Part shown: piece by piece, positions 53,016 through 62,289 of the stretch | How the letters are laid out: every line of letters begins with the position of its first letter | Numbering within the stretch: position 1 is the stretch's first letter | Source of the DNA: JAKQHY01 sp034429475 | Lineage (GTDB): Bacteria; Chloroflexota; Anaerolineae; B4-G1; SLSP01 | Assembly: GCA_034429475.1 (NCBI GenBank) | Contig: DAOUGD010000191.1 | Coordinates: 16,887-80,886, forward strand | DNA length: 64,000 nt | Direction: 5' to 3' | Program-made: the position numbers and the translations under genes | The notes under the pieces: generated by a model | Seen by the model: only the letters and a program-made list of their open reading frames with translations | Databases searched by the model: none | Told to the model about the DNA's origin: nothing

Positions 53016-55928
53016 ATGACGCAACCTCGCATCACAATTGAAGACTCATGCGACCTGCCCGAAGCTGTAGTACCGCTTATCCAAAGGTTGTTTGCCGATC
53101 ACCAGCAAGTGATTGTGAAGAAAGAATTTAGTGGGAATTTCAGTGGCAGTCGAGTTTTTCTGGTACAGCCGATTGCCGAAAGTGGCGCTACGCTTCCCAT
53201 CGTCGTTAAACTCGCAGCGACCAGTCTCATCAAAAGAGAATGGTCAGCTTACGAAGCCGCGCGGCCCATGTTGTATGGCCTGGTTCAAATTCAGGCGCGT
53301 GACTTGTCTCCCACGGAAGATTGGGGGGCCTTATGCTATCCTTTACAAGGCGGCGGTGTGTTTGCGATTGAAAGTCTCTCTGATTACCTTGAGCAACACC
53401 CCTCCGAGGTCATTGTGCCAGTATTGCGCCGACTGTTCCAAGCCTTGGGGAGTATCCATAATCAAAGCCAGGCCTGTCCTGGCTTTTCATGGCGTAGCAG
53501 TTATGACTCCGTACTACCGCTTAACTTGTTGATTTCAGCAACGTCCCCCCCGGCACACACGCCATTCAAAGTCGTGAACGCCGCGAATCCAGACGTCGGG
53601 AGTCTGCAACCTGGCGACTGGGTGCGTTTGGAAGGATTCGCCGTGACCAAAGTGGATTTGCGCCGGCAAACGCTAACGCTCAATGTGCCGCACACCGACC
53701 CACCGAACGCCTTTTATGTGCGTGTGAAAATGATAGAGGTTCTCCCTGTTTACGAGGAAGGCCAAGTTATCCCGGCATTCGAAGGACAGATTTTGGCTAC
53801 ACGGCAAAGTCAACTGCAATCCTATGCCCATGCTTTGCTAGGAGATGGAACCGCTGCGCTGGCTGAAAGCGTGGTTTCTATCGCAGGTCTGCGCCTACCC
53901 AATCCTTTTCTAAAAATTCCTGCTATTCTGAATCAATATCGCAATGTCCGCACGGCTTTAATTCATGGGGACCTGAACCTTCGAAACATCCTGGTGGATG
54001 CTGAAATTGGCTCGGTGAGTTTGATTGACATTGCTGAGGCGCGCCAGGATCATATCCTGCATGACTTCCTTCGCATGGAAACGGAGATTGTGACCCATTT
54101 GCTTGCCGCGGAATTGTACCAACAGCAGTTTTCTCCGGCCCAAATGATGGTTGAGTTTTATCAATGTTTGCACTGTGCCACATGGGACGAAGGCTATATC
54201 ACGAACACCCTGCCGACCCCTTTACATAAATACTTCGAAGCCATTAAAACGATTCGGCAGGCTGCCCGGCGGCATTTCTATGGTCAGGAAACCGACGAGT
54301 ATTATCAAGGGTTGTTATTGTACCTGATCGGGACGCTCAAGTTTGCCAATCTGGACGAACACCCTGCCGCCCCGTTACCGAAACAGACAGCTTTTTGGGG
54401 AGCCGCTGCCATCGCACAGCTTCTGGAAGCTACGCCGGCTTGTAAGCAACTGCCAGCCCTGGAAAGTATCTCCCAGCCGCCTCACGCCTTATTACTTTCC
54501 TATAATCCTGAAGTCAAGGTGTTACGCCAAGGCGCCGAATGTTTCAGCCCGGCGGCGTATGGGATGCCTTTACACATTGGTGATGTTGTCAGCACGTTTG
54601 CAAACGCCGAAGCGACCGTGCATTGCGCCCAGGGCGCGCTGATCGTCATACCGCCAGAACGAAATCAGCGGATTGATTGCGGTCAGACGCCGCCAGAGCG
54701 GGTACGTACCCGCTTAGATTTGCGTTATCCCGCGCCATTCAGCTATCTTGTCAACGAATTCATGGAAAATATGATGCTCACCCCAGAGGCAATCTCTCCT
54801 ATGGGATTATCCCCGCGCAATACCCGTATTGCAGAAAGTCGGCCAACCTTTCGCTGGCAGCCCCAACCCGGCGCGACGACTTATCGGCTATCTGTGCGAG
54901 CGCCTGGGGGAGAACATTGGCAACATGAGACCATTGACCCCATACTTCCCTATCCTGCCGCCGCCCCCTCGCTTAATCCTGGCAGTGGCAACACAGTAAT
55001 CCTCGAGGCTCTAGGCGCGCCTATCCCCCCTGAAATCGCCTATCTCGAAGTTTTGGATTCCGACAGCCTGAAACAGCTACAAAGAATGGAAGCAGAGATT
55101 CTGTCACTATCATTGGCGCCGGCGGCTACAGTCTGCTTATTCGCGCAGTTATATCAGAATTGGGGACTGTGGACGGCGGCTGTTGAGCAGTTGGAACAAA
55201 TGCAACTGGTAGCGGCACGTCTTACACCTGCCATCAGGGTACAATTAGGAGAATGTTATCTGCGGGTAGGAGACTACACGCAAGCTGAAAAACAATACGA
55301 GATAGCACAACACGATACAACCCGCGCGGATGATACCTGGGCAGTCGCCCACATTGGTTTAGCTTGTGCGCTGTATGCACAAAATCACCCGGCATTGGCC
55401 CGGCAATCCCTGGCAGAGCTGGAAGTCAGTGCGTATGCCGCTGTCGCACAGCACATTCGCGCACAGTTTGAAAATGCCTTACCCGCGCCGCCACGCTATC
55501 AAGGCGCGATTAATGTGATAACTTATGCGCGTTTTCTGGCGCAGCACATCGCCGCCCATCTTGCCGATGAAATCCGCCAGATTCCCGACCGCTTTTTGGA
55601 GCAACTGCAAAGTTTAAGCAGCTATGCCCTCAAACCCGCCGGCGCGTGGAATACCCTCGGCCCTGATAAATTCGCCCCGTTAGAAACGCTGGCCGCCACT
55701 TATCTGACCACCCAGGCTCTCCTGCATACCCTGTCGGACGCTGAAATCAGGCGCCTGAATCAGACCGGGCAATGGACGCCTCACCTGGAAGAGCACGCGC
55801 GGCACATTGCACAAGAAACCCTCGGCCTACCCGCCGCCCAGGCCCAAGACTTTGCCCAACGCTACGCCAATCTGGTAGCAGCAGATCCTGATATCCTGCT
55901 ACGCCTGTCCGCTCATAAAGGTTCATAG
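53016..55928 (+). CDS. APH-like kinase fused to FecR-like, Ig-like and TPR regions
   Basis: In this 970-aa protein residues 1-400 are an aminoglycoside-phosphotransferase-type kinase: Lys65 in IVVKLA, the catalytic loop HGDLNLRN (317-324) with Asp319 and Asn324 intact, and Asp338 in LIDIAEA. An SH3-like insert splits it (about 185-250, LQPGDWVRLEGF). A FecR-like domain follows (about 500-560, VLRQGAECFSPAAYGMPLHIGDVVSTF), then an Ig-like part (PTFRWQPQPGATTYRLSV) and TPRs (LGECYLRVGDYTQAEKQYE). Similar kinase-like partners occur in multi-gene conflict systems with CHAT proteases. GGGAGAGGA precedes the ATG. It may phosphorylate a small molecule or a partner. Confidence 0.8.
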   Translation: MTQPRITIEDSCDLPEAVVPLIQRLFADHQQVIVKKEFSGNFSGSRVFLVQPIAESGATLPIVVKLAATSLIKREWSAYEAARPMLYGLVQIQARDLSPTEDWGALCYPLQGGGVFAIESLSDYLEQHPSEVIVPVLRRLFQALGSIHNQSQACPGFSWRSSYDSVLPLNLLISATSPPAHTPFKVVNAANPDVGSLQPGDWVRLEGFAVTKVDLRRQTLTLNVPHTDPPNAFYVRVKMIEVLPVYEEGQVIPAFEGQILATRQSQLQSYAHALLGDGTAALAESVVSIAGLRLPNPFLKIPAILNQYRNVRTALIHGDLNLRNILVDAEIGSVSLIDIAEARQDHILHDFLRMETEIVTHLLAAELYQQQFSPAQMMVEFYQCLHCATWDEGYITNTLPTPLHKYFEAIKTIRQAARRHFYGQETDEYYQGLLLYLIGTLKFANLDEHPAAPLPKQTAFWGAAAIAQLLEATPACKQLPALESISQPPHALLLSYNPEVKVLRQGAECFSPAAYGMPLHIGDVVSTFANAEATVHCAQGALIVIPPERNQRIDCGQTPPERVRTRLDLRYPAPFSYLVNEFMENMMLTPEAISPMGLSPRNTRIAESRPTFRWQPQPGATTYRLSVRAPGGEHWQHETIDPILPYPAAAPSLNPGSGNTVILEALGAPIPPEIAYLEVLDSDSLKQLQRMEAEILSLSLAPAATVCLFAQLYQNWGLWTAAVEQLEQMQLVAARLTPAIRVQLGECYLRVGDYTQAEKQYEIAQHDTTRADDTWAVAHIGLACALYAQNHPALARQSLAELEVSAYAAVAQHIRAQFENALPAPPRYQGAINVITYARFLAQHIAAHLADEIRQIPDRFLEQLQSLSSYALKPAGAWNTLGPDKFAPLETLAATYLTTQALLHTLSDAEIRRLNQTGQWTPHLEEHARHIAQETLGLPAAQAQDFAQRYANLVAADPDILLRLSAHKGS

Positions 55929-55940
55929 GTATCGCCCTTG

Positions 55941-57287
55941 ATGACATGGCTTCACGCACTCCTCTGGCAGCAATACGACCCGGTTGACTTTTTGCACGCG
56001 CTGCGTACTTACCCTCGTAAAATCTGGGGGCCCGCGTGGCGTCTGCGTGCCGTAATGTGGGGAGTCGCTATGGGCGGGCTATTGCTAATCGCTCATTTCA
56101 CCGGGGTAGACTGGAAATCCATGATTGCAGTAGTTTTGATTGTGCCTTTAACAGCGCAGATGTCTTGTGGTTTCCCTATTATGACTCTAGGTCAGGCACA
56201 ATTCTGGTTCCTTTACGCTTACAGTCCCTTGTTGATAGGCATCGCTTTCCTGTGTGGTCTGGGTGTCCACTTTGGGTTCTGGAGATGGTGGGGGCTTCAA
56301 GTTGGGATTCCATTTTACCTCGGCAAACTCATCACCGATGTGAGCGTGGTGTGGGTGTTCTTGCAAGAGGAAGCGCTCCAGCATGACCATGAACGACAAC
56401 GTCCCGGTGGCATCCCAGGGCGCTTGCCCGCCCTGACCTGGCAGCGGCGCGCGTGGCATGTGCGCCTGTTAGCTACAGAAATTCTGAGTCTTGTCATTAT
56501 CTATCTCTATCCAGTGCTGCCGGTACACGAAATGAGCGGATCAAGCCTCTCCCCTACAGCGATACACGCCATCCATATCGTGTTGTCCATTGCGGCGGGA
56601 GCGGCGGGAGGATTAGGGTTGGATGCTACCCTGCTCGCCGTCGCGCTTAACATTTCACCGCTGCGTTTCGCCTCACCACGACACTGGCGCACCACCTATA
56701 TAGGAAGAACAGCGCTGTTCCTTCCAGTCAAGCGTATGCGCGCTATTTTTGCCTCAGAAGTTCCGACAATGGCGCAAAGCGCCGCTATCCTGACACTCTT
56801 AAAGCAAAGTGGACTTGGGCCGACCGTGCGCCGTACCTGTCGTCAACTATCTGTAACGCATCAGCATCAACTGCTGCTGGCCTTGAGTCTGCAAGATGGC
56901 GGCGCGGATGCCATCCATTATTTGCAACCGGCGCTCGATGGCTCACTCAAACCCCTAGCCAAGTGTTATACGGCGCTGGCCATGGAAGCGGCCAAACCCG
57001 GCGATCTCCAACGGTGGATTCACACGCTGGATAGTCGGCTGGCTACAGAGGTGGAATGGCCTGATGGGGAAAATTCACCCCAATCCGTGCTGCGGCATGT
57101 TCGGAATGCTCTGCTCACCTTCAAAAACGACACCCAGGTGACACTCGCACTTCAGAATCTGCAAGAATTGCGCGATACCCTGTGGCTATCGAATGGCTTT
57201 CCAGATGATATTGCACTGGATGGCGCGTGGCCGGCCGCCCTATGGAGGCGCCTCAAACAACACCAGGAACGTTTGAACATCGGGTGA
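55941..57287 (+). CDS. Multi-pass membrane protein of unknown family
   Basis: ATG 55941 is preferred to the TTG at 55938, giving 448 aa. About six hydrophobic segments lie in residues 30-250 (MWGVAMGGLLLIAHFTG, MIAVVLIVPLTAQM, YSPLLIGIAFLCGLG). The C-terminal 170 residues are soluble and helical, with HEAT-like spacing (AAILTLLKQSGLGPTVRRT, HQLLLALSLQDGGADAIHYL). It lies seven bases upstream of the CHAT gene and could be its membrane target or anchor, or the pore unit. No family recognised. Confidence 0.75.
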   Translation: MTWLHALLWQQYDPVDFLHALRTYPRKIWGPAWRLRAVMWGVAMGGLLLIAHFTGVDWKSMIAVVLIVPLTAQMSCGFPIMTLGQAQFWFLYAYSPLLIGIAFLCGLGVHFGFWRWWGLQVGIPFYLGKLITDVSVVWVFLQEEALQHDHERQRPGGIPGRLPALTWQRRAWHVRLLATEILSLVIIYLYPVLPVHEMSGSSLSPTAIHAIHIVLSIAAGAAGGLGLDATLLAVALNISPLRFASPRHWRTTYIGRTALFLPVKRMRAIFASEVPTMAQSAAILTLLKQSGLGPTVRRTCRQLSVTHQHQLLLALSLQDGGADAIHYLQPALDGSLKPLAKCYTALAMEAAKPGDLQRWIHTLDSRLATEVEWPDGENSPQSVLRHVRNALLTFKNDTQVTLALQNLQELRDTLWLSNGFPDDIALDGAWPAALWRRLKQHQERLNIG

Positions 57288-57293
57288 TCACAG

Positions 57294-59141
57294 ATGAAAA
57301 ATCCATCCCCTACCCTCATTTTTGATACCGTTGTGCTGCGATTTACCCGTCAGATTTACTACAGTGATGAAAACGCCTTTCAATTGGAAGTCCGTCAATC
57401 CCCAGCACCCTTGCCGGGAGGCGCGTTTCAGGCGGATATCGCAGCCCAATTACAATCCCTGCAAGACCTTTTTGCCCAACGGTTGACAAGTGGTCAGTTT
57501 TTCAGTCGCTTCCAGGCGGCCCCAATAGTAGAAACAATAAGCGAGGATTTAGGCGCCATTGGACACCCCCTCTACGCACTCTTGCCTCTGGCATTTCAGC
57601 AAGCCTTCCCGCGTCTGATACAGAGCGTCTTTGAAAAAGGGCATGGATTGCGCCTGATCCTTGAAGCCCGCGCAGGAGATAAAGCCGATCATTTGTTAAG
57701 TTTGCCCTGGGAATTGCTCTTCTTTGAATCTACCGGCGTTTTTCTCGCCCGTTCTCCACGCGTGCTGGTGGTGCGCCGCCTGCTGGATGCCGTGCGGCGC
57801 AGCCCATTGGCAATGACCCTGCCACTCAACCTCATCCACGTCATCGCAGACGCGCCCGTTGCGCCACAACGCTACCAAATTGACGCGACGCTCCGTGAGA
57901 TGGAGCAAAACAGAATTCCTGCGGCGATCCAGCCGGGGGGGTATCGGCAGGTCGCAGAACCGGGTTCGATGGAGCAACTGTTAAGCACCCTGCGCGAACA
58001 GTCTTACCACATTATGCATTTTTTGGGACATGGCGAGGTGCTGGCGAGCGCAACCGGGATACCAGCGATGGAACGTGGCTATCTGCGTTTTGTGGACGCC
58101 GCCGGAGAAAGCCAGTGGGTCAACGGGGAACAACTCCAACATCTCCTGGAATTCACCCCTGCGCTGCAATTGGTAGTCCTAAACGCCTGTCACGGCGGGG
58201 CGAGTGTAGCGCGAAGCGTGGCTTTAGAATTGGTCTATCACGGCTTGCCTTACGTGGTAGCCCTTCAAGGGGATATCTTGCAGGAGGCGGCGCGCCATTT
58301 CATAGAGACTTTCTATGCTGAGTTGCAGTGCGGTAACGACATCGCGTATGCCGTGGCTGCCGGGCGGGCCGAGATTGCCGCCCACCTGCCCCAAACGTTG
58401 GATTGGTGCTTGCCGGTGCTTTACACCAATATCGGGCTAACCGAGTCCTCTCCTGACATCCGGGGAGACGAACAGCTTTGGCAATGGATGAGCGCGCCCC
58501 AAGCCCGTCAACGCCTAGGGACAATCAATTTTGTCTTAAGTGGCCTGCATTTACTGGTGGGACTGCTGCTCTTTATCAGCCGGCAGATGATTCTATTGCC
58601 ATCCACCCCATTACTTGGTTGGGTAACCGCTTTGGTGATGCTTCTGCCGATACTGGCCACCTTTACTTTCTACCGGCGCACGCCGCCAAAAACGCCGGAG
58701 CAGTGGTCAGCCTCTACCCAATTGACACTGCTAACCCGCGTGCTTGGCTCCGCTTCCCTGGGATTGGGGATTCCCGTATTCTACACCTGGCTTGTCTGGC
58801 TCTGGTTCATTGCGGTGGGTTTCTGGGGTATGCTGGCCCCTGTGGCACAGCATCTTTTGCTGGGAGCGATTTTTGTTCCAGGCCTCGTAGCGGGATGGAA
58901 GTTGAGTTGCTCACAAATCCTCGGCCACGTCCGGGCTTTCATTTCCGAGGCGCGGGTGGCTCCGCCCAAGTTTGAATGGGGGGAGATAGCCGTCATCCTG
59001 GGGGGATATAGTTTACTGGCGCTTCCCTGGGCTTTGTATACCTTCTGGCCTCAATATGTCCATCCGCCTTGGGGAAATTTGTGGGCTGCTGTTCTGTTGC
59101 TGGGGCTAGGGTATGCGTTATGGCAAGAAAAGGATCAATGA
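57294..59141 (+). CDS. CHAT-domain caspase-like protease with membrane segments
   Basis: In this 615-aa protein residues 1-380 are a CHAT domain: PWELLFFE (about 140), catalytic His246 in HFLGHGE, and Cys299 in LVVLNACHGG. About four hydrophobic helices fill residues 415-615. CHAT proteases cut partners after activation by sensors such as STAND proteins or Cas complexes and cause cell death or defence. Here the domain is fused to a membrane part, so it would act at the inner face. It is the last gene of the plus-strand cluster, and its stop overlaps the end of the convergent HEPN gene by seven bases. Substrate unknown; the membrane protein upstream is one candidate. Confidence 0.9.
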   Translation: MKNPSPTLIFDTVVLRFTRQIYYSDENAFQLEVRQSPAPLPGGAFQADIAAQLQSLQDLFAQRLTSGQFFSRFQAAPIVETISEDLGAIGHPLYALLPLAFQQAFPRLIQSVFEKGHGLRLILEARAGDKADHLLSLPWELLFFESTGVFLARSPRVLVVRRLLDAVRRSPLAMTLPLNLIHVIADAPVAPQRYQIDATLREMEQNRIPAAIQPGGYRQVAEPGSMEQLLSTLREQSYHIMHFLGHGEVLASATGIPAMERGYLRFVDAAGESQWVNGEQLQHLLEFTPALQLVVLNACHGGASVARSVALELVYHGLPYVVALQGDILQEAARHFIETFYAELQCGNDIAYAVAAGRAEIAAHLPQTLDWCLPVLYTNIGLTESSPDIRGDEQLWQWMSAPQARQRLGTINFVLSGLHLLVGLLLFISRQMILLPSTPLLGWVTALVMLLPILATFTFYRRTPPKTPEQWSASTQLTLLTRVLGSASLGLGIPVFYTWLVWLWFIAVGFWGMLAPVAQHLLLGAIFVPGLVAGWKLSCSQILGHVRAFISEARVAPPKFEWGEIAVILGGYSLLALPWALYTFWPQYVHPPWGNLWAAVLLLGLGYALWQEKDQ

Positions 59142-60637
59142 CAAACCATCCCCAACACCTGCCAAGCATACGCCAAGAACACCGCCTTATCCCCCGCCTG
59201 CAATGGACGCATGTGCGCAATGTCGTTGCGGAAGATGCTCAACTCGATTAGCTTCCCGCGAATAACCTCCGGCTGCAAAAAGATCGCCGCGAAGACCTCG
59301 TTCCAGTTGCGGGGATCGGTAATGATCTCGGCGTAGTCGGAGAAGTCCAGGTATTCTTGCACGGGCAGGTCTTGCTGCGTCATCCACGGGAAGGGATGTT
59401 CGCGTTTCTGCTTGCGTTCGAGGGCGCGGGTACGAATGGCAGGTAGCACACGGCCCGAATTCCACCAGTTGGGATCAACTTTGGCGAGCTCGCACTCGAT
59501 GAAGACCCGCAAAGCGCGCTCCACTACCCGCAAAAGGTGGTAGCAGTCCCTTTCCGTGACAGCTTGCGCGGACGCCATCACTGCGTTGAGCTGTGTGAGT
59601 GCTTCATGCAGTTCAGGGTGCGCGGCTTCAATCACGGCGGGAGTGGCCCCGACCTTCGCAGTCTCAGGTTTGGGCGAGGGTACCGGCCTTGCTGCCTCCA
59701 CTTGCACGCCCCCTTGATCCAGAATGTACGTGTAGTCTTCGATAGATAATGCCAGGAGCGCTCGTTCGCCCGAAGTCAGGCTCTCCCAGTCTCGCGCATC
59801 CATGTGAAGTGCATCCCACAGGCCATTCGATTGGCGCGGGTTTAGCATCAACAGTTTCCTAAAACGTGCACCCTCGCGCAGTTGCAGCGCGTATACCAGC
59901 GCGCCGGCCTCTGTGCCTTGAGGTATCAGTTCCGCCACATCGTAGAGGCCCAGCAAGCGCAGGTAGGTGAGACTGCCCAGGACGTGATCATAAGCTAGAA
60001 TAACCACCGGTTCGCCCGCCTGATAGGCCTGAAGGAACTCCGCCGCCCCCGGCTGATAGGTCGCTACCGGTCGGAAACGCCAGCTACGCTCAAACTCATC
60101 CCGCGCACGCTTTTGGCTGAGGCACAGGAGCCAGGCTTTGATCTGGGGCGCCGGTGGCGGAATGAATGTTTCACCTTCTATCACCGTATAGAGGTCGGTA
60201 TTGAGGTCCGTCCAGACAGGAACCGGCTCGCCGGTGTGAGCATCGTACAGGCAGAGAAAATGCTCCGCCTCGAGCGGCGTCAAGTCTGCAATTTTGAACC
60301 AGGTTCCACACCCTTTTCCGCGTAATCCCGGCAAGAGATGGTCAGTGTCGGCATTTGGGCCAGCGCCTTGCACATCCAACAGGCGCGCGCGATACAAGGC
60401 CAGACGGTGCTCTTCGAGGTTCTCCCGCACAAAAAGAAACAGGCCCACATCATCACCATGATGTAGAGCCTGTTCGATTGGTTGGCGCAGTTCAGCGTCC
60501 AGAGGACGTATCGGTTTGCACAGCCAGGCATATCCCTGCGTAGCGACCAGGGTGCGGTATTCCTCGATGTGTCGCACACCGCTTTGCTCGCGTTTGCCTT
60601 TTTCGGGTAGGTGAAGCAGCAGGTTATAGGGTTCCAT
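59135..60637 (-). CDS. Protein with C-terminal Swt1-like HEPN RNase domain
   Basis: In this 500-aa protein the last 150 residues (helices LHEALTQLNAVMASA, DCYHLLRVVERALRVFIECEL) end with YLDFSDYAEIITDPRNW and FRNDIAHMRPL. R470-x4-H475 is the HEPN ribonuclease motif of the Swt1-like type. The first 330 residues are unassigned and contain FRKLLMLNPRQSNGLWDALHM. HEPN RNases often act as abortive effectors beside defence systems. Placed after brxL and pglZ, it may be a third member of a BREX-like module or a linked anti-phage gene. No ribosome site is seen. A palindromic repeat precedes it. Confidence 0.75.
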   Translation of the reverse strand: MEPYNLLLHLPEKGKREQSGVRHIEEYRTLVATQGYAWLCKPIRPLDAELRQPIEQALHHGDDVGLFLFVRENLEEHRLALYRARLLDVQGAGPNADTDHLLPGLRGKGCGTWFKIADLTPLEAEHFLCLYDAHTGEPVPVWTDLNTDLYTVIEGETFIPPPAPQIKAWLLCLSQKRARDEFERSWRFRPVATYQPGAAEFLQAYQAGEPVVILAYDHVLGSLTYLRLLGLYDVAELIPQGTEAGALVYALQLREGARFRKLLMLNPRQSNGLWDALHMDARDWESLTSGERALLALSIEDYTYILDQGGVQVEAARPVPSPKPETAKVGATPAVIEAAHPELHEALTQLNAVMASAQAVTERDCYHLLRVVERALRVFIECELAKVDPNWWNSGRVLPAIRTRALERKQKREHPFPWMTQQDLPVQEYLDFSDYAEIITDPRNWNEVFAAIFLQPEVIRGKLIELSIFRNDIAHMRPLQAGDKAVFLAYAWQVLGMVCH

Positions 60638-60660
60638 CAGTCGTCAGTATTCAGTGATTT

Positions 60661-60733
60661 TTCACCGCAAAGACGCAGAGAGCGCAGAAGTTTTTTATAG
60701 GTTTCTCGGCGTCCTCTGCGCCTCTGCGGTGAG
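60661..60733. repeat. Palindromic repeat between the HEPN gene and brxL
   Basis: TTCACCGCAAAGACGCAGAG at 60661 and TCCTCTGCGCCTCTGCGGTG ending near 60731 form an imperfect hairpin in the 100-base gap. Same family as 62210 and 10649. Could act as a terminator or attenuator. Confidence 0.8.
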
Positions 60734-60739
60734 ATTATC

Positions 60740-62200
60740 TTATCCGTCCAACACTTCCTCAGACAAGGCCAGTCGTTCAAACGTCCACTGCGCCGTCCCG
60801 AATTCCTGGGGCTGCATGACCGCCAGTTGCTCAACGACGCGCCGGCGACATTCGACCGCCAATGCAAAGCATGGCTCAAACTCCGCGTCGGTGAGCGTCT
60901 GTACGGTGCGGTGGGGGTAGATGAGCTTGAGCAGGCCCGCCGTCGTCTTTTTGATGGCGTCCTGGTTGCGCCCGGTCGCGCCGCCGAAGTCCACCCGCGC
61001 GGCGACATGAAGCTGGTAGTTGCGGCGGCGCAGGCGGGTGAAGATTTCGGCCAGGTAGTCGGTGATGAAGCCGCAGCCTTGCGCGTAGTTCTCCGGGCGG
61101 ACTTTGGGCAGTTCCCAACCGGGCAGGAAAGCGTGCAGGCGATCCAGGAAAGCGGTATCCTGCAATTCCTGCGGTAGTACTTCAAAGAGGTGACGATAGT
61201 GATCGGCAGGCGCCTTGCGGGTCACGTCGCTGTCAATGTTGCCGCCCAGGACGACGCTGGCCTGCGAGGTGAATTCCTGCGGCCCACGGGAGAAGCGCCC
61301 GGTCTGCATAAAGTCCTTCAGGACGCTGATGGTGGCTTCGGGGTCGGTGAAGCGGGTATTGGCGATCTCGTCGAAGAAGATGACATCTTTGTAGCCCAGG
61401 ATGCCGATCTTGCGCGTTGCCAGGTTGTAGAAGAGCGTCGCAGGCGTGGCGCGGCCCCCGGAGATGACGAAGGCTTTGCTGGAGGTATTGCGATAGGTGT
61501 AGGTCTTGCCGGTCTCGCGCGGCCCTAATTCGATCAGGTTGTAGTTGGCCTCGACGAAGGGAACCAGGCGCAGAAGCATCAGCAGCTTTTCACGCTCGGA
61601 GAACCGTTCTGGGTTGAAGCCGATGCTCTGAATGAGCAGGCTGACCCACTCGTCCGTCTCGAACAGGGCGCGCTTGGCGATGTAATCATCCAAATCCAGG
61701 CGTGTGATCTGGAAAGGCTGAAACTCGCGGATGTAGAAGGGATAAATACGCCCGCCGAGTTGGTAGGCTGCGTCGTACTCGATGGTCATGGTGCCCCACG
61801 CGCCACCGGAGAGCAACGCCTCGCCGTGGTCGCGCAGGACTTGCGCGCTGACCCGCACGAAGTTGTCGTCCAGTGCGGGGACTTCGGCCCAGTAGTGGTC
61901 GCGCGTCGTGTCGAGCCGCACCTGAAGCTGGCCCAGCAGGACGTACCCCTTGTCGCCGTTCTCCTTGATATGGCTCTTGATCAATTCTTTGGCGCTGCTT
62001 TCGACGTAGTGTTCGGAGAGAATGCGGTCAATGCGCTGCTGGCCGGGCACCGGGTCGTCGGGATTCACGTAACGGGCGCACAGATATTCCATCACGTAAC
62101 GCGGAAATTCTTTGTACGCTTCGTTCCAGCGAGCCAGCGGCTTCAGCACCACGCGGTCGCTCAATAACGTTTTGATCTTTTCATCGAGTGTCATTGGCAT
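60740..62200 (-). CDS. brxL: BrxL-like AAA ATPase, short form
   Basis: This 486-aa protein has Walker A GPRETGKT (226-233) in NLIELGPRETGKTYTYRN, Walker B VIFFDEIANTRF (about 273-284), and the BrxL-typical start of about 200 residues (DPVPGQQRIDRILSEHYVES). BrxL is a DNA-translocating AAA protein of BREX phage defence. The long form has a Lon-like C-terminal part of about 200 more residues that is absent here; I recall that type 4 BREX uses such a short form. ATG 62200 is followed by an in-frame ATG two codons on, so the start may be at 62194. It stands 90 bases after pglZ, with a hairpin between. Confidence 0.85.
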   Translation of the reverse strand: MPMTLDEKIKTLLSDRVVLKPLARWNEAYKEFPRYVMEYLCARYVNPDDPVPGQQRIDRILSEHYVESSAKELIKSHIKENGDKGYVLLGQLQVRLDTTRDHYWAEVPALDDNFVRVSAQVLRDHGEALLSGGAWGTMTIEYDAAYQLGGRIYPFYIREFQPFQITRLDLDDYIAKRALFETDEWVSLLIQSIGFNPERFSEREKLLMLLRLVPFVEANYNLIELGPRETGKTYTYRNTSSKAFVISGGRATPATLFYNLATRKIGILGYKDVIFFDEIANTRFTDPEATISVLKDFMQTGRFSRGPQEFTSQASVVLGGNIDSDVTRKAPADHYRHLFEVLPQELQDTAFLDRLHAFLPGWELPKVRPENYAQGCGFITDYLAEIFTRLRRRNYQLHVAARVDFGGATGRNQDAIKKTTAGLLKLIYPHRTVQTLTDAEFEPCFALAVECRRRVVEQLAVMQPQEFGTAQWTFERLALSEEVLDG

Positions 62201-62209
62201 TCCAGTTTG

Positions 62210-62285
62210 TTCACCGCAGAGGCGCAGAGGACGCGGAGAAAAATTTTAAAGAATCCTCTGCGCTCTCTGCGTCTCTGCGGTGAAA
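62210..62285. repeat. Palindromic repeat between brxL and pglZ
   Basis: TTCACCGCAGAGGCGCAGAG and CTCTCTGCGTCTCTGCGGTG flank a short AT-rich loop (AAAAATTTTAAAGAAT). It is the best-conserved copy of the family here. Confidence 0.85.
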
Positions 62286-62289
62286 TTTA

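Noticed and set aside
60637..61185. 182-codon minus-strand frame between the HEPN gene and brxL
   Set aside because: It reads through the brxL 3-prime part and the palindromic repeat in another frame. Composition is Arg/Ser-rich and not protein-like.
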